Positions 35,373-49,212 of a DNA stretch of 64,000 nt are shown here, one piece after another. The notes under the pieces are model-generated. The model saw only the letters and a program-made list of their open reading frames with translations, was not told the DNA's origin and ran no database searches. Origin of the DNA: Roseomonas sp. (GTDB taxonomy: Bacteria > Pseudomonadota > Alphaproteobacteria > Acetobacterales > Acetobacteraceae); contig JAPSLO010000002.1 of assembly GCA_031180725.1 (NCBI GenBank), positions 1 through 64,000 on the forward strand, given 5' to 3'. Each line of letters opens with the position of its first letter. Positions within the stretch are counted from its first letter, which is position 1. The position numbers and the translations under genes are program-made.

Positions 35373-36377
35373 ATGCCGGACAGGGCTGCTCATGCCATCG
35401 CCGCCGCAGCGGCGCCGCGGCGCAGGGTGCTCGCCGCGGGCCTGCTGCTCGCCACCGTGCCAGCTGCAGCGCAGGAAGCCTGGCCCGACCGGCCGATCCG
35501 CCTGATTGTCGGCTTTGGCCCGGGCGGCGCAGGCGACATCACCGCACGGCTGCTCGGCCCCAAGCTGACCGAGGCGCTGGGCAAGCCAGTGGTGATCGAG
35601 AACCGCCCCGGTGCCGGCAGCATCGTAGCGGCGGAGACAGTCGCGCGCTCCCAGCCCGATGGCCACACTTGGCTGCTGGCCACCAACACCACCGCCACGG
35701 CACCGGCGCTCTACAACCGCCTTCCCTTTGACCCGATGCGGGACTTCGAGTTGGTCTCCCGGGTCTCCTTCTTCGATCATGTGATTGCCGTCACGCCAAA
35801 CCTGCCGGTGCGCAACCTGGCGGAGCTCGCGGCCTACGCCCACGCCAATCCAGGCAAGCTCAATATCGGCTCGATCAGCGTCGGAAACGCCACGCATCTG
35901 GGCGCCGCCCTGCTACGCACCATGCTGGGCACGCCGGACGTGACACTGGTGACTTACCGCAGCACGCCGGAGCTGCTGAACGCGACCGCGACAGGTGAGG
36001 TCCAGGTCGCCTCCGAGATCCTGCCGCCGGCGCTGTCGCAGATCACCGCAGGACGCATTCGTGCCATCGCGATCGCAGCACCAGAGCGATTTTCCCGACT
36101 CCCAGATGTGCCGACCTCGGCTGAGAGTGGGTTGCCAGGTTACATCGTGCGCTCCTGGAACGGCATCGCCGTGCCGGCGCGCACGCCGCGCCAGATTGTT
36201 GAAAGGCTGAACGCCGAACTGCGGCGCATCCTGGCCCTGCCGGAGATCCGTGAGCGACTGCTGGACATCGGGGTCAACCCCAGCGCCACGACGCCAGAGG
36301 AGTTCCGGAACTTCTTTGCCGAAGAAGCCGCACGCTGGTCCCGCGTGATTGCGGATGCGCAGATTGAGAAGCAGTAG
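35373..36377 (+). CDS. Bug/TctC-family tripartite tricarboxylate transporter receptor 1
   Basis: 334 residues. Signal peptide with Tat/Sec-like start (RRRVLAAGLLLATVPAAAQE), then the Bug core: WPDRPIRLIVGFGPGGAGDI, GKPVVIENRPGAGSIVAAE, PDGHTWLLATNTT, and a C-terminal VPTSAESGLPGYIVRSWNGI. It binds a small organic anion in the periplasm. It begins 4 nt after the flavoprotein stop and is followed by a second, closely related Bug gene. No TctA/TctB membrane partner is encoded nearby, so it is an orphan receptor and may act in sensing or with a distant transporter. Confidence 0.92.
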   Translation: MPDRAAHAIAAAAAPRRRVLAAGLLLATVPAAAQEAWPDRPIRLIVGFGPGGAGDITARLLGPKLTEALGKPVVIENRPGAGSIVAAETVARSQPDGHTWLLATNTTATAPALYNRLPFDPMRDFELVSRVSFFDHVIAVTPNLPVRNLAELAAYAHANPGKLNIGSISVGNATHLGAALLRTMLGTPDVTLVTYRSTPELLNATATGEVQVASEILPPALSQITAGRIRAIAIAAPERFSRLPDVPTSAESGLPGYIVRSWNGIAVPARTPRQIVERLNAELRRILALPEIRERLLDIGVNPSATTPEEFRNFFAEEAARWSRVIADAQIEKQ

Positions 36378-36415
36378 CCGCCGGGCACCGCGGCGCCGTA
36401 AGGGGGTGAGGAAAC

Positions 36416-37429
36416 ATGACCAGCCAAAACGCGCACAAGAATGCGGCGGCGCCGCTTGGGCGCCGTCCACTACTAATGGCCGGGGCCGGGCTGCTGGCCA
36501 CGCTGGCCGCTCCGACGCTGGCGCAGCCTACCTGGCCCTCGCGACCCATCCGCTGGATTGTCGGATTCGCACCGGGCGGTGTCGGCGACCTGACCACCCG
36601 CCTGGTCGCCACGAAGCTCACCGCTGCGCTGGGCCAGCCGGTTGTGGTGGAGAATCGGCCGAGCGCCGGCGGTATCGTGGCGGCAGAGACTGTGGTGCGG
36701 TCCGCCCCTGATGGCCACACGCTGCTGCTGGTGACCACGACAGACTCCACCGCGGCCGCTGTCTATCAACGCCTGCCCTATGACATCATGCGCGATCTGG
36801 AATTCGTGGGGCAGATCTCCTTCTTTGACCATGTGCTGGTCACTGGCGCCAATTCGCCCCATCGCACGCTGGGGGATGTGATTGCCGCGGCGAAAGCGCA
36901 GCCGGGCACGATCAACCTCGGCTCTATTGCTGTGGGCAACGCCCAGCACCTAGGTGCGGAGCTGTTCCGCAGTATGACCGGAACCGAGATGGTGGTGGTA
37001 CCCTATCGCAGCACGCCTGACCTGCTGAACGCCACCGCCACCGGCGACGTCCACCTGACTTCTGAGATCCTGGCGCCAGTGCTGCCGCAGGTGACTGGCG
37101 GCCGCCTGCGCGTGCTGGCCGTCGCGGCGCCACAGCGCTTCGCAGGCCTGCCCGATGTGCCAACGGCGGTGGAAGCCGGCGTGCCCGGCTACATCGTTCG
37201 TTCCTGGAACGGCATCGCGGCGCCGGCGCGTACGCCACGTCCGATCGTGGATCGGTTGAACGCGGAGCTGGTGCGCGCGCTCGCACTGCCGGATATCCGC
37301 CAGAAGATGCTGGAGTTGGGAGTGCAGCCGCTGGAGAGCACCACGCCGGAGGCCTTCCGCGCGTACATTGCGGAGGAAAATGCGCGTTGGGCGCAGGTGG
37401 TCGATCAGGCGAACATCCCGCGCCAGTGA
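36416..37429 (+). CDS. Bug/TctC-family receptor 2 (paralogue of the preceding gene)
   Basis: 337 residues. Signal peptide RRPLLMAGAGLLATLAAPTL, then WPSRPIRWIVGFAPGGVGDL, GQPVVVENRPSAGGIVAAE, PDGHTLLLVTTTDSTAAAVY and VPGYIVRSWNGIAAPARTPR. It is clearly similar along its whole length to the gene just before (for example both have SFFDHV, YRSTP-LLNATATG and EIL-P-LPQ segments), so the pair arose by tandem duplication. The ribosome site GGGGTGAGG lies just before the start. Two receptors may widen the ligand range. Confidence 0.92.
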   Translation: MTSQNAHKNAAAPLGRRPLLMAGAGLLATLAAPTLAQPTWPSRPIRWIVGFAPGGVGDLTTRLVATKLTAALGQPVVVENRPSAGGIVAAETVVRSAPDGHTLLLVTTTDSTAAAVYQRLPYDIMRDLEFVGQISFFDHVLVTGANSPHRTLGDVIAAAKAQPGTINLGSIAVGNAQHLGAELFRSMTGTEMVVVPYRSTPDLLNATATGDVHLTSEILAPVLPQVTGGRLRVLAVAAPQRFAGLPDVPTAVEAGVPGYIVRSWNGIAAPARTPRPIVDRLNAELVRALALPDIRQKMLELGVQPLESTTPEAFRAYIAEENARWAQVVDQANIPRQ

Positions 37430-37532
37430 GACTAGGCGCACCGCGCCAGGGGTCGATGGGACTTCGCGGGCCCACCGACAGCCATGCGGTGCTAAGCCAG
37501 AGCTGATCCCCCAAGAGCGTCCGGAGCCGAGC

Positions 37533-38483
37533 ATGTCCGTCACCACCACCGACGCCATCGAGGCGCGCATTGACCGCATTCTGATCGGCGCCATCGATCC
37601 GCATGTGCATTCCGGCCCGTCCATCGCACCGCGCGCCATCGATCACCTGGAGCTGGCGCAGGAATACTCCAGGGCCGGATTCGCCGCGATGATCACCAAG
37701 GACCACGACTACAGCGGCGTGATGACCGCGGCGCTAATCTCGAAGCACCATCCGGAGTTGCGTACGAAGGTCTATTCCAGCCTGGTGCTGAACAATGTGG
37801 TCGGCGGCATGAATCCCTATGCCGTGGAACATCATGCCGCGATGGGTGGAAAGATCGTGTTCATGCCGACGCTGGCGGCGGAGAACCATCTGCGTTGGGA
37901 GAAGACCTCGAGCTGGAGCCACCCTGCCTCCACCCAAAAGATGCGCCCGGCCGCGCCGGTGCCGGTGCTGGATGCGAACGGCAAGGTGCGTGATGATGTG
38001 AAACAGGTGCTGGACATCATCGCCCGCACCGACATGGCGCTGGCCAGCGGCCACATTCATGTCAGCGAAACCTGGCTCGTTTTTGAGGAAGCTCAGCGCC
38101 GCGGCGTCCGGCGCCTGGTATTCACGCATCCAGAGGAGATTGTGGGCGCCAGCTTGAACGATGTGCGCGGCATCGCGGCCATGGGCGCCTTCGTCGAACA
38201 CTCGATCTGCATGTTTATCGAAGGATCGAAGTTCAAGGTCTGCGAGGAAGCTGATCTGCGCGGCCAGATTGACGCCGCCGGTGTAGGGCAGACGATCCTC
38301 GCCTCGGACCTAGGCCAGACCGGCACGATCAGCCCGCTCGAAGGGATGCGGCGCGGTGTGCAGTTGTGCATCACGCTAGGTTACGACGACGATCAGATCC
38401 ATCAGATGGTATCAGCCAATGCGGCCCGTGCCTTCGGGCTGGAGAACGACGTTGCGCGGGTACTGGACGCCGGAGCGCACTGA
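37533..38483 (+). CDS. DUF6282 metal-dependent hydrolase-like protein
   Basis: About 316 residues. Amidohydrolase/PHP-like features: an early metal motif IDPHVHSGPSIAPR, ITKDHDYSG, ALASGHIHVSE, LVFTHPEEIVGA, and a late Asp in ILASDLGQTG. This spread of His and Asp residues matches a metal-dependent TIM barrel. ATG 37533 is chosen as the conserved-looking start (MSVTTTDAIEARIDRIL), with GGAGC upstream; the longer upstream frame overlaps the Bug gene. It is the last gene of the flavoprotein-Bug operon, so it may hydrolyse a cyclic amide or lactone made or used by the flavoprotein. Substrate unknown. Confidence 0.75.
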   Translation: MSVTTTDAIEARIDRILIGAIDPHVHSGPSIAPRAIDHLELAQEYSRAGFAAMITKDHDYSGVMTAALISKHHPELRTKVYSSLVLNNVVGGMNPYAVEHHAAMGGKIVFMPTLAAENHLRWEKTSSWSHPASTQKMRPAAPVPVLDANGKVRDDVKQVLDIIARTDMALASGHIHVSETWLVFEEAQRRGVRRLVFTHPEEIVGASLNDVRGIAAMGAFVEHSICMFIEGSKFKVCEEADLRGQIDAAGVGQTILASDLGQTGTISPLEGMRRGVQLCITLGYDDDQIHQMVSANAARAFGLENDVARVLDAGAH

Positions 38484-38489
38484 CATTTG

Positions 38490-39450
38490 CCTGCCCGCCT
38501 GGTGGGCTGAGATGGAGGTTCGCTGACAGGGGCATGCGATGCCGGCGAGAATATCGTCAGCGGACTTGGTCCAGACGACCGGCTTGGGATCGGTGTTGGC
38601 TTCGGTGATGCAGGCGAGAATGGCTGCCTCCGGACCGGCCGTGCTGAAGGCACCGCGCTCGAGGTGCTGGCGCGTCAGGAATGCGAACCAGCACTCGACG
38701 AGGTTGAGCCAGGACGCCGAAATAGGCGTGAAGTGCAGGTGAAAGCGCGGCCGCTTGGCCATCCGGTCGTGGATCAACCTCGTTCGGCGGGTCTTCAGAT
38801 TGTCGAAAATGAGGTGCACATTGAAGTCCAGTGGCACACACCTTTCGACCTGATCAAGGAAGCCGCGAAGCTCGACGATACGATGGCTGCTCGCCGGCCC
38901 CGATCACCTTTCCCTGCCTTGACGTCGAGGGAGGCGAACAGATCGAGTGTGCAGTGGCGGCCGTGGTCGTGCGTGCGCCGCTCGGCCCGGCCCGGCTCGC
39001 AGAGGAATGGCAGGCGCTGTACCTCGCGTCGCCAGTTCTGCGGCTTTTCGTACACGCAGCACCAGTGCACGCTCCGGCGGCGCCAGGTAGAGGCCGACAA
39101 TGTCGCGCACCGTCTCGACGAGAGCCGAATCAGTGGACAGCTTGAAGGCGTCGGTCTGGTGCGACCGCGGGCCGAAGGCGCGCCAAATGCGCGAGACTGC
39201 AGTTTGGCTCTTGTCAGCGCAGTCTGCCTTGAAGCGCGTGCTCCGATGCGTGGCGTCCGCGGAACATCTTCGAGCGCCAGGGTGACCAGGCGCCCGACCG
39301 CCTCGTTACCGACGCTGTGCGGCGCCCCCGAGCGCATCCTGCGCCGTCGTTGGCGGCCGCAAGATCTTGCTCCCCTCGATCGTGCCTACCGCGCACGCTG
39401 CGAGGTGCGAGGCGCATCGGTGGCGGAGCGACTGGAGGACCACGAGCCAT
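38490..39450 (-). pseudogene. IS630-type transposase remnant with several frameshifts
   Basis: Minus-strand pieces match an IS630-family transposase in three different frames. The pieces are a start-like ATG at 39450; GAPHSVGNEAVGRLVTLALE; SQTAVSRIWRAFG and VRDIVGLYLAPPERALVL (around 39200-39070); RRTHDHGRH and LFASLDVKAGK (around 38990-38920); and NVHLIFDNLKTRRTRLIHD to LNLVECWFAFLTRQHLERG (38820-38650). Frame changes occur near 39065 and 38915, and the N-terminus is badly degraded. The DDE residues are therefore on separate frames and the element is dead. Terminal repeats could not be fixed by eye. Confidence 0.8.
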
Positions 39451-39973
39451 CGATGCCTCCACCGAAAAAACGAAAGTAGAGCCGTGACCGGCTCGCACGG
39501 AAGGTCAGGCGACTGGCCGGTGGCAGCCGGAGCCGATCCACTCGAGAGCCATCGCATCGGGCCAGCACAGGCCGGAGCATGGGCGCAAACGCCCCTTCGT
39601 TAGCCGCTAGCCACGCGCCCATCACGAGGCGGTTTGGATTGCAACGCGGGGTAAGAAGGGTCATCTCCCGGATGCAAGCTCCGCGCCAGCAGAACTGCCT
39701 TTTGTGTTCTAGCCGACAATCTTTCGGCAAGTTTTGCTGCCTCTTTCCGCGGCCTGCCAGTCGCACACGGTTAAGCGTGGAGAGCAGCATCTCGTGAAGA
39801 GCTGCGCTGCTTTACAGGGTGGGGACCTGCCCATATGCAACGGTAACCCGGCGCCAATCGGAACGAAGACCGCCCATGCCCCACCGGACTACGCCCGGCG
39901 CGCGGCCGGCCATCAGCGGCCCGCTCGAGAAACGGGGCTTCATTCGTTCCTGGTCGGGCAAAGGCCAACCGGC
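39451..39973. other. Gap between IS630 remnant and giant hybrid kinase
   Basis: No recognised gene. The frame of the following kinase stays open upstream to 39734, but the extra 80 codons look non-coding. The kinase promoter should lie here. Some of this DNA may be remains of the insertion event. Confidence 0.4.
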
Positions 39974-45247
<5,274 letters not shown>

Positions 45248-45279
45248 CGCCGCGCCGCGTAGCTGCCCGCCCGGAAGGT

Positions 45280-45951
45280 TCAGCCGAAGGCCGTGAGGTG
45301 CGTGGCCATCATGCGGCCAACCACCTGCAGATGTGCCCGCATTGCCGCTTCCGCCGCATCGGCATCGCGGGCGGCGATCGCCTCCGCTACCCGGCGATGT
45401 TCGGCATCGCGGGCGGCAACGCGATCACCGGCAAAGGCAAGACGTACATCGTCTGAGAGGCGCTTGCGCTCCGCCTCCGCGATACGCCGCAATACGCCGT
45501 AGAGCGCGGCGGCCAAGCCGTTGCGGGCGCCGTCCGCGACCGCCGTATGGAAGGCGAGGTCGGCAGCGATCACATCCGTGCCGGGCGGGGTTGTCGCGGC
45601 ACGCAGGATGCCGGTGATCATGGCGGGCGGGGCACGCAGCGCGGCAAGCCGGGCCAGGGCTGGCTCAAGCGCCAGGCGGATTTCCAGAATTTCTACCGGG
45701 TTGGTGTCCTGTGCCAGCAGGGTGCTGACTTCCTGCAACGGTTGCGCCATGCGCTCGCTGCGGCGCGAGGGCGGCGCCTCGCCCACCCTGCGCATTTCCG
45801 CCAAGGCGCGCCGCAGCGCGTGGCGCGTCACACCGAGGCTCGCCGCCAGGGCACGTTCCGTCGGCGGCGGCTCGGCCCGCAGCGCCTCCCGCAACTGCGT
45901 TCTCCAGCCTGCCTCGCTACGCGCCTGTGGGTGGAGCGAACCTGTTGTCAT
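45280..45951 (-). CDS. GntR-family regulator with FCD-type ligand domain
   Basis: About 223 residues. The N-terminal winged helix (WRTQLREALRA, PTERALAASLGVTRHALRRALAEM) is followed by the all-helical FCD effector domain (EILEIRLALEPALARLAALR, ADLAFHTAVADGARN, EHRRVAEAIAARDADAAEAAMRAHL), with His and Asp residues that bind metal in this family. ATG 45951 has GGAGG 5 nt upstream on the minus strand. It is divergent from the LVIVD-Bug-isochorismatase genes, so it probably controls them. FCD regulators usually sense small organic acids. Confidence 0.92.
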   Translation of the reverse strand: MTTGSLHPQARSEAGWRTQLREALRAEPPPTERALAASLGVTRHALRRALAEMRRVGEAPPSRRSERMAQPLQEVSTLLAQDTNPVEILEIRLALEPALARLAALRAPPAMITGILRAATTPPGTDVIAADLAFHTAVADGARNGLAAALYGVLRRIAEAERKRLSDDVRLAFAGDRVAARDAEHRRVAEAIAARDADAAEAAMRAHLQVVGRMMATHLTAFG

Positions 45952-46003
45952 GCGTCCTCCGCCAATGCTCAACCAAATCCCAACCAGACGGCTCCTCGTC
46001 AAG

Positions 46004-46021
46004 CCTGGTTGACTCACCAGG
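46004..46021. promoter_or_regulatory. Inverted repeat between gntR and the LVIVD gene, candidate operator
   Basis: CCTGGT (46004-46009), spacer TGACTC, ACCAGG (46016-46021), a perfect dyad. It lies in the 109-nt gap between the divergent starts at 45951 and 46061. GntR/FCD dimers bind short dyads of this kind. The assignment to this regulator is inference. Confidence 0.6.
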
Positions 46022-46060
46022 TTGGATCATGGTCGGCTCCGGGCGTTGGAGGACAACAGC

Positions 46061-47197
46061 ATGCCGCGTGCATTCCGGACGAAGCTGGTTTCCTGGATCG
46101 ACTGCCCCGGCGGCGGCCAGGTGTGGATCGACGGGACGACGCTTTACGTGGCGCATATGTCTGCGCCGGCGGGCACCTCAATCTACGATATCGCCGACCC
46201 CAAGCGCCCGCGGTTGCTCGCCATGGTCGAGATGCCGGTGGGCTGGCATTCGCACAAGGTGCGGGCCGCCAACGGGCTGATGATCGTCAATCATGAGCGA
46301 CAAAAGCCGGACGCCGACATGTCCTTCGGCGGTGGCCTCGGCATCTACGATGTTTCCCGCCCTTCCGCGCCGAAGCTGATCGCCAAGTGGCGCACTGGCG
46401 GCAGCGGCGTCCACCGCTATGATTTCGACGGACGCTACGCTTATCTCTCGCCCACGGCCGACGGCTTCATCGGCAACTTCGTGATGATCCTCGACCTGCT
46501 CAACCCCGCTAGGCCGGAGGAGGTCGGGCGCTGGTGGATTCCGGGCCAGAACGCCGCCGCGGGCGAGGCCTATCCCTGGCCGGCCGAGTATCCCAAGCCG
46601 CGCTGCCACCATCCGCTGCGCCAGGGCGATCGGCTCTATGTCTCATACTGGCACCACGGCTTTTTCATCCTCGACATCGCCGACATGACGAAGCCGAAGC
46701 TTGTCTCTGCGATGAACAGCAGTCCGGCGCATCCGCACCCGACCCACACCTGCCTGGTCTTCCCGAACCCCATTCGTGGCCGGAAGATCATGCTGGTCGC
46801 CGATGAGGATGTCTCGAAGCTGCGGCCTTCGCCGCCCGCCTTCTGCTGGGTGTACGACATCACGGACGAACGCCAGCCCATGCCGATCGCCACCATCGAC
46901 GTGTCGGGGCTGGACGCGGACGGATCGCCGCAGCCCACCATGACGGGCTGCCACCAACCTTCCGAGGTGTTCCGCCAGCCGCTGGTGCCCTTCGCCTGGT
47001 TCGCCCAAGGGCTGCGGCTGTTCGACTGCGCCAATCCCTTCCGGCCAGAGGAGGTAGGTTTCTACAAGCCGGACCCGCCGCCTGGTTGCGAGCGGGCATC
47101 CTCCAACGACGTCACCATGGACCAACGCGGCCTGATCTACCTGACGGACCGCCAGCGCGGCGTGCACATCATCGAGCCCACGGAGGACAGATCATGA
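46061..47197 (+). CDS. LVIVD-repeat beta-propeller-like protein
   Basis: About 378 residues. It contains repeated 'IYDI/YDVS..P..P.L.' units typical of LVIVD repeats (SIYDIADPKRPRLLA, GIYDVSRPSAPKLIA, FILDIADMTKPKLVSAMN, WVYDITDERQPMPIA, LRLFDCANPFRPEEVGF), which usually fold as a beta propeller. It has several His residues (HSHKV, HPHPTHTC, CHHPL) but no signal peptide. ATG 46061 has GGAGG 8 nt upstream. Its stop overlaps the Bug start (ATGA). Its catalytic role, if any, is unknown; the context suggests a catabolic pathway. Confidence 0.82.
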   Translation: MPRAFRTKLVSWIDCPGGGQVWIDGTTLYVAHMSAPAGTSIYDIADPKRPRLLAMVEMPVGWHSHKVRAANGLMIVNHERQKPDADMSFGGGLGIYDVSRPSAPKLIAKWRTGGSGVHRYDFDGRYAYLSPTADGFIGNFVMILDLLNPARPEEVGRWWIPGQNAAAGEAYPWPAEYPKPRCHHPLRQGDRLYVSYWHHGFFILDIADMTKPKLVSAMNSSPAHPHPTHTCLVFPNPIRGRKIMLVADEDVSKLRPSPPAFCWVYDITDERQPMPIATIDVSGLDADGSPQPTMTGCHQPSEVFRQPLVPFAWFAQGLRLFDCANPFRPEEVGFYKPDPPPGCERASSNDVTMDQRGLIYLTDRQRGVHIIEPTEDRS

Positions 47198-48177
47198 GCA
47201 TCCGTTTGCCCCGGCGCGCGCTGCTCGCCGGTGGCGCCGCGCTGGGCGCCGGCGTCACCGCGCATCCGGCCCGCGCCGCTTTCCCGGACCGGCCACTGCG
47301 CATGATCGTCGGCTTCGGCCCCGGCGGCACGGTAGACACCATGGCGCGCCTGGCGGCGGATGGCATGTCGCGTCTGCTGGGTCAGCCCGTGATCGTGGAG
47401 AACCGCCCGGGCGCGAGCAATACCATCGCAGCGGAAGCGGTGGTGCGCGCGCCAGCGGATGGCACCACCATGCTGGCGGGCGTTTTCTCCCATGCGGTCG
47501 CGCCGGCGCTGGTACGGCTGAATTACGACACGCTGACCGACCTGACGGGGGTGACGCAGCTGGTTCGCACGCCGGTCTTCCTCTTCGCAGCGCCGAATGC
47601 GCCCTTCTCCACTGTGCAGGAACTGGTGGCGGCGGCGAAGGCCGCGCCGGGCACCATCACCTTCGCCTCTGGCGGCGTCGGCAGCTCCGCGCATCTCGCG
47701 CCAGAACTGCTGCAGCGCCGCGTCGGCATCAGCCTGACGCATGTGCCCTATCGCGGTGGCGGCGAAGCGTTCCAGGCGCTGCTGGCCGGCCATGTCAACC
47801 TGGTCTGCGACACGCCGCAGAGCTCCACACGCCAGCTTCTTGACGAAGGCAAGATGAAGGCGCTGGCGGTGATGACCCCGGCCCGCCTGCCGCGCTACCC
47901 GGAGATCCCGACGATTGGCGAGGCCGGGCTTGGCGAAGGGCTGGAAGTACAGGCCTGGCAGGGCGTGCTGGTGCGCAGCGGCACTTCGCCGGAGGCTATC
48001 GACATCCTCTACCGCGCCATCGGCCAGGCCCTGGCGACGCCCGAGGCCCAGGCTCGCATGACCGCGCTGGGCGTGGAACCCGCGATACAGGGGCCGGCGG
48101 CTTACACCAGCTTCTTCCGGTCAGAAGTTCGCCGCTGGACCCAGGTGGCGCGCGAGATCGGCCTGACCGTCCAATAA
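47194..48177 (+). CDS. Bug/TctC-family receptor 3
   Basis: About 327 residues. Signal peptide RRALLAGGAALGAGVTAHPA, core FPDRPLRMIVGFGPGGTVDT, GQPVIVENRPGASNTIAAE, then LTHVPYRGGGEAFQALLAGH and the C-terminal IPTIGEAGLGEGLEVQAWQG. The HVPYRGGG motif is the standard Bug signature. Overlaps the LVIVD stop by 4 nt, so the two are translationally coupled. An isochorismatase-fold gene follows after 13 nt. Orphan: no TctA/TctB nearby. Confidence 0.93.
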   Translation: MSIRLPRRALLAGGAALGAGVTAHPARAAFPDRPLRMIVGFGPGGTVDTMARLAADGMSRLLGQPVIVENRPGASNTIAAEAVVRAPADGTTMLAGVFSHAVAPALVRLNYDTLTDLTGVTQLVRTPVFLFAAPNAPFSTVQELVAAAKAAPGTITFASGGVGSSAHLAPELLQRRVGISLTHVPYRGGGEAFQALLAGHVNLVCDTPQSSTRQLLDEGKMKALAVMTPARLPRYPEIPTIGEAGLGEGLEVQAWQGVLVRSGTSPEAIDILYRAIGQALATPEAQARMTALGVEPAIQGPAAYTSFFRSEVRRWTQVAREIGLTVQ

Positions 48178-48190
48178 AGGAGCCCTGTTC

Positions 48191-48946
48191 ATGCAGACGA
48201 CGCGCGAGCCGATCTGGAACCAGTTCCTAACCGAGCGGGACAAGCAGGTTTTCGCCCATACCGGCCATGGCGCGCGCCAAGGCTGGGGCAAGCGCCCGGC
48301 GCTGATTGTGATTGACGTGAATTATGCCTTCTGCGGCGACAAGCCGGAACCGATCCTGGAAAGCATCAAGCGCTGGCGCAATTCCTGCGGCGAGGAAGCC
48401 TGGGTGGGCGTGCGCGCGATCAAGCGGCTGATCGACGCCTGCCATGCCAAGGGGCTGCCGGTGCTCTACACCACCGGCGCCAAGCGGGCCGACAATTGGG
48501 ATGCCGGCGGCTGGGCCTGGAAGAACAGCCGCAACGCGGAGCAGCCGAAGACGCCGGTCACCAACCGCGACGGCAACGAGATCGTCGAGGAGATCGCGCC
48601 AGGCCCGCGTGACATCATGGTGGTGAAGCAGAAGCCCTCGGCCTTCGCCGGCACCGCCTTCGCCGCCTATCTAACGCTGCTGCAAGCCGACAGCCTGATC
48701 GTCACGGGCACCACAACCTCCGGCTGCGTGCGCGCGACGGTGCTGGACGCCTTCTCGCTGAACTATCGCTGTGCCGTGGTGGAAGAAGCCTGCTTCGACC
48801 GCAGCCAAGCAAGCCACGCCATCAATCTCTGCGACATGCATGCGAAATACGCCGATGTAGTGTCGCTGGAGGAGACGCTGGCCCATATTGCAAGTCTGCC
48901 GGAGGGCCTGTTCGAACTGCCTTCCGGCAAAGGCATGCAGCCTTAG
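48191..48946 (+). CDS. Isochorismatase-family hydrolase (N-carbamoylsarcosine amidase-like)
   Basis: 251 residues. Catalytic triad of the cysteine hydrolase family: D42 in ALIVIDVNYAFCGD, Lys in VVKQKPSAFAGT (about 146-148), and C179 in VTGTTTSGCVRATVLDAF. The N-terminal extension before D42 is longer than in plain isochorismatases and fits N-carbamoylsarcosine amidase or maleamate amidohydrolase relatives. AAAGGAG lies just upstream of ATG 48191. It follows the Bug gene in the same operon. The enzyme likely cleaves an amide or ureido bond of the imported compound. Exact substrate unknown. Confidence 0.88.
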   Translation: MQTTREPIWNQFLTERDKQVFAHTGHGARQGWGKRPALIVIDVNYAFCGDKPEPILESIKRWRNSCGEEAWVGVRAIKRLIDACHAKGLPVLYTTGAKRADNWDAGGWAWKNSRNAEQPKTPVTNRDGNEIVEEIAPGPRDIMVVKQKPSAFAGTAFAAYLTLLQADSLIVTGTTTSGCVRATVLDAFSLNYRCAVVEEACFDRSQASHAINLCDMHAKYADVVSLEETLAHIASLPEGLFELPSGKGMQP

Positions 48947-48970
48947 AGGCTGCAGGAAGGCTGATCCGAG

Positions 48971-49003
48971 CCGGGCCGCAGGCCCATAGGTCTGGCGGCC
49001 CGG
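48971..49003 (+). terminator. GC-rich hairpin after the isochorismatase gene
   Basis: CCGGGCCGC (48971-48979) pairs perfectly with GCGGCCCGG (48995-49003), with a 15-nt loop, 25 nt after the stop codon. The sequence after it (TTGATCG) is not a T tract, so termination would be weak or Rho-assisted. It marks the end of the LVIVD-Bug-isochorismatase operon. Confidence 0.5.
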
Positions 49004-49133
49004 TTGATCGCTCCGACAGCCGGTTCTGACGTTGTCGCGCCTTCCGCGATGGAGGCGCCGCACCGGCACCTTGCCCACTCCCCTAGCTAGCCCTGCTCCC
49101 TGGCGGCCGCCCTGCACTGCCCCTTGCGGGAAA

Positions 49134-49147
49134 GTTTGATATCAAAC
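49134..49147. promoter_or_regulatory. 14-bp perfect palindrome upstream of marR, candidate MarR operator
   Basis: GTTTGATATCAAAC is fully symmetric and AT-rich in a GC-rich region, 66 nt before the MarR start at 49213. MarR dimers bind such palindromes of about 14-20 bp and commonly autoregulate. It may control marR, the decarboxylase and the dehydrogenase together. Confidence 0.75.
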
Positions 49148-49212
49148 AATATGAGTCGCCACCAGGAGGGCGTGGCGGCAGAGATGCCGCCAAAAGGGAG
49201 GAACGAAAGGGC

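Noticed and set aside
39734-39973. Upstream extension of the giant kinase frame
   Set aside because: The 80 extra residues look non-coding. Family-like sequence begins only after the ATG at 39974.
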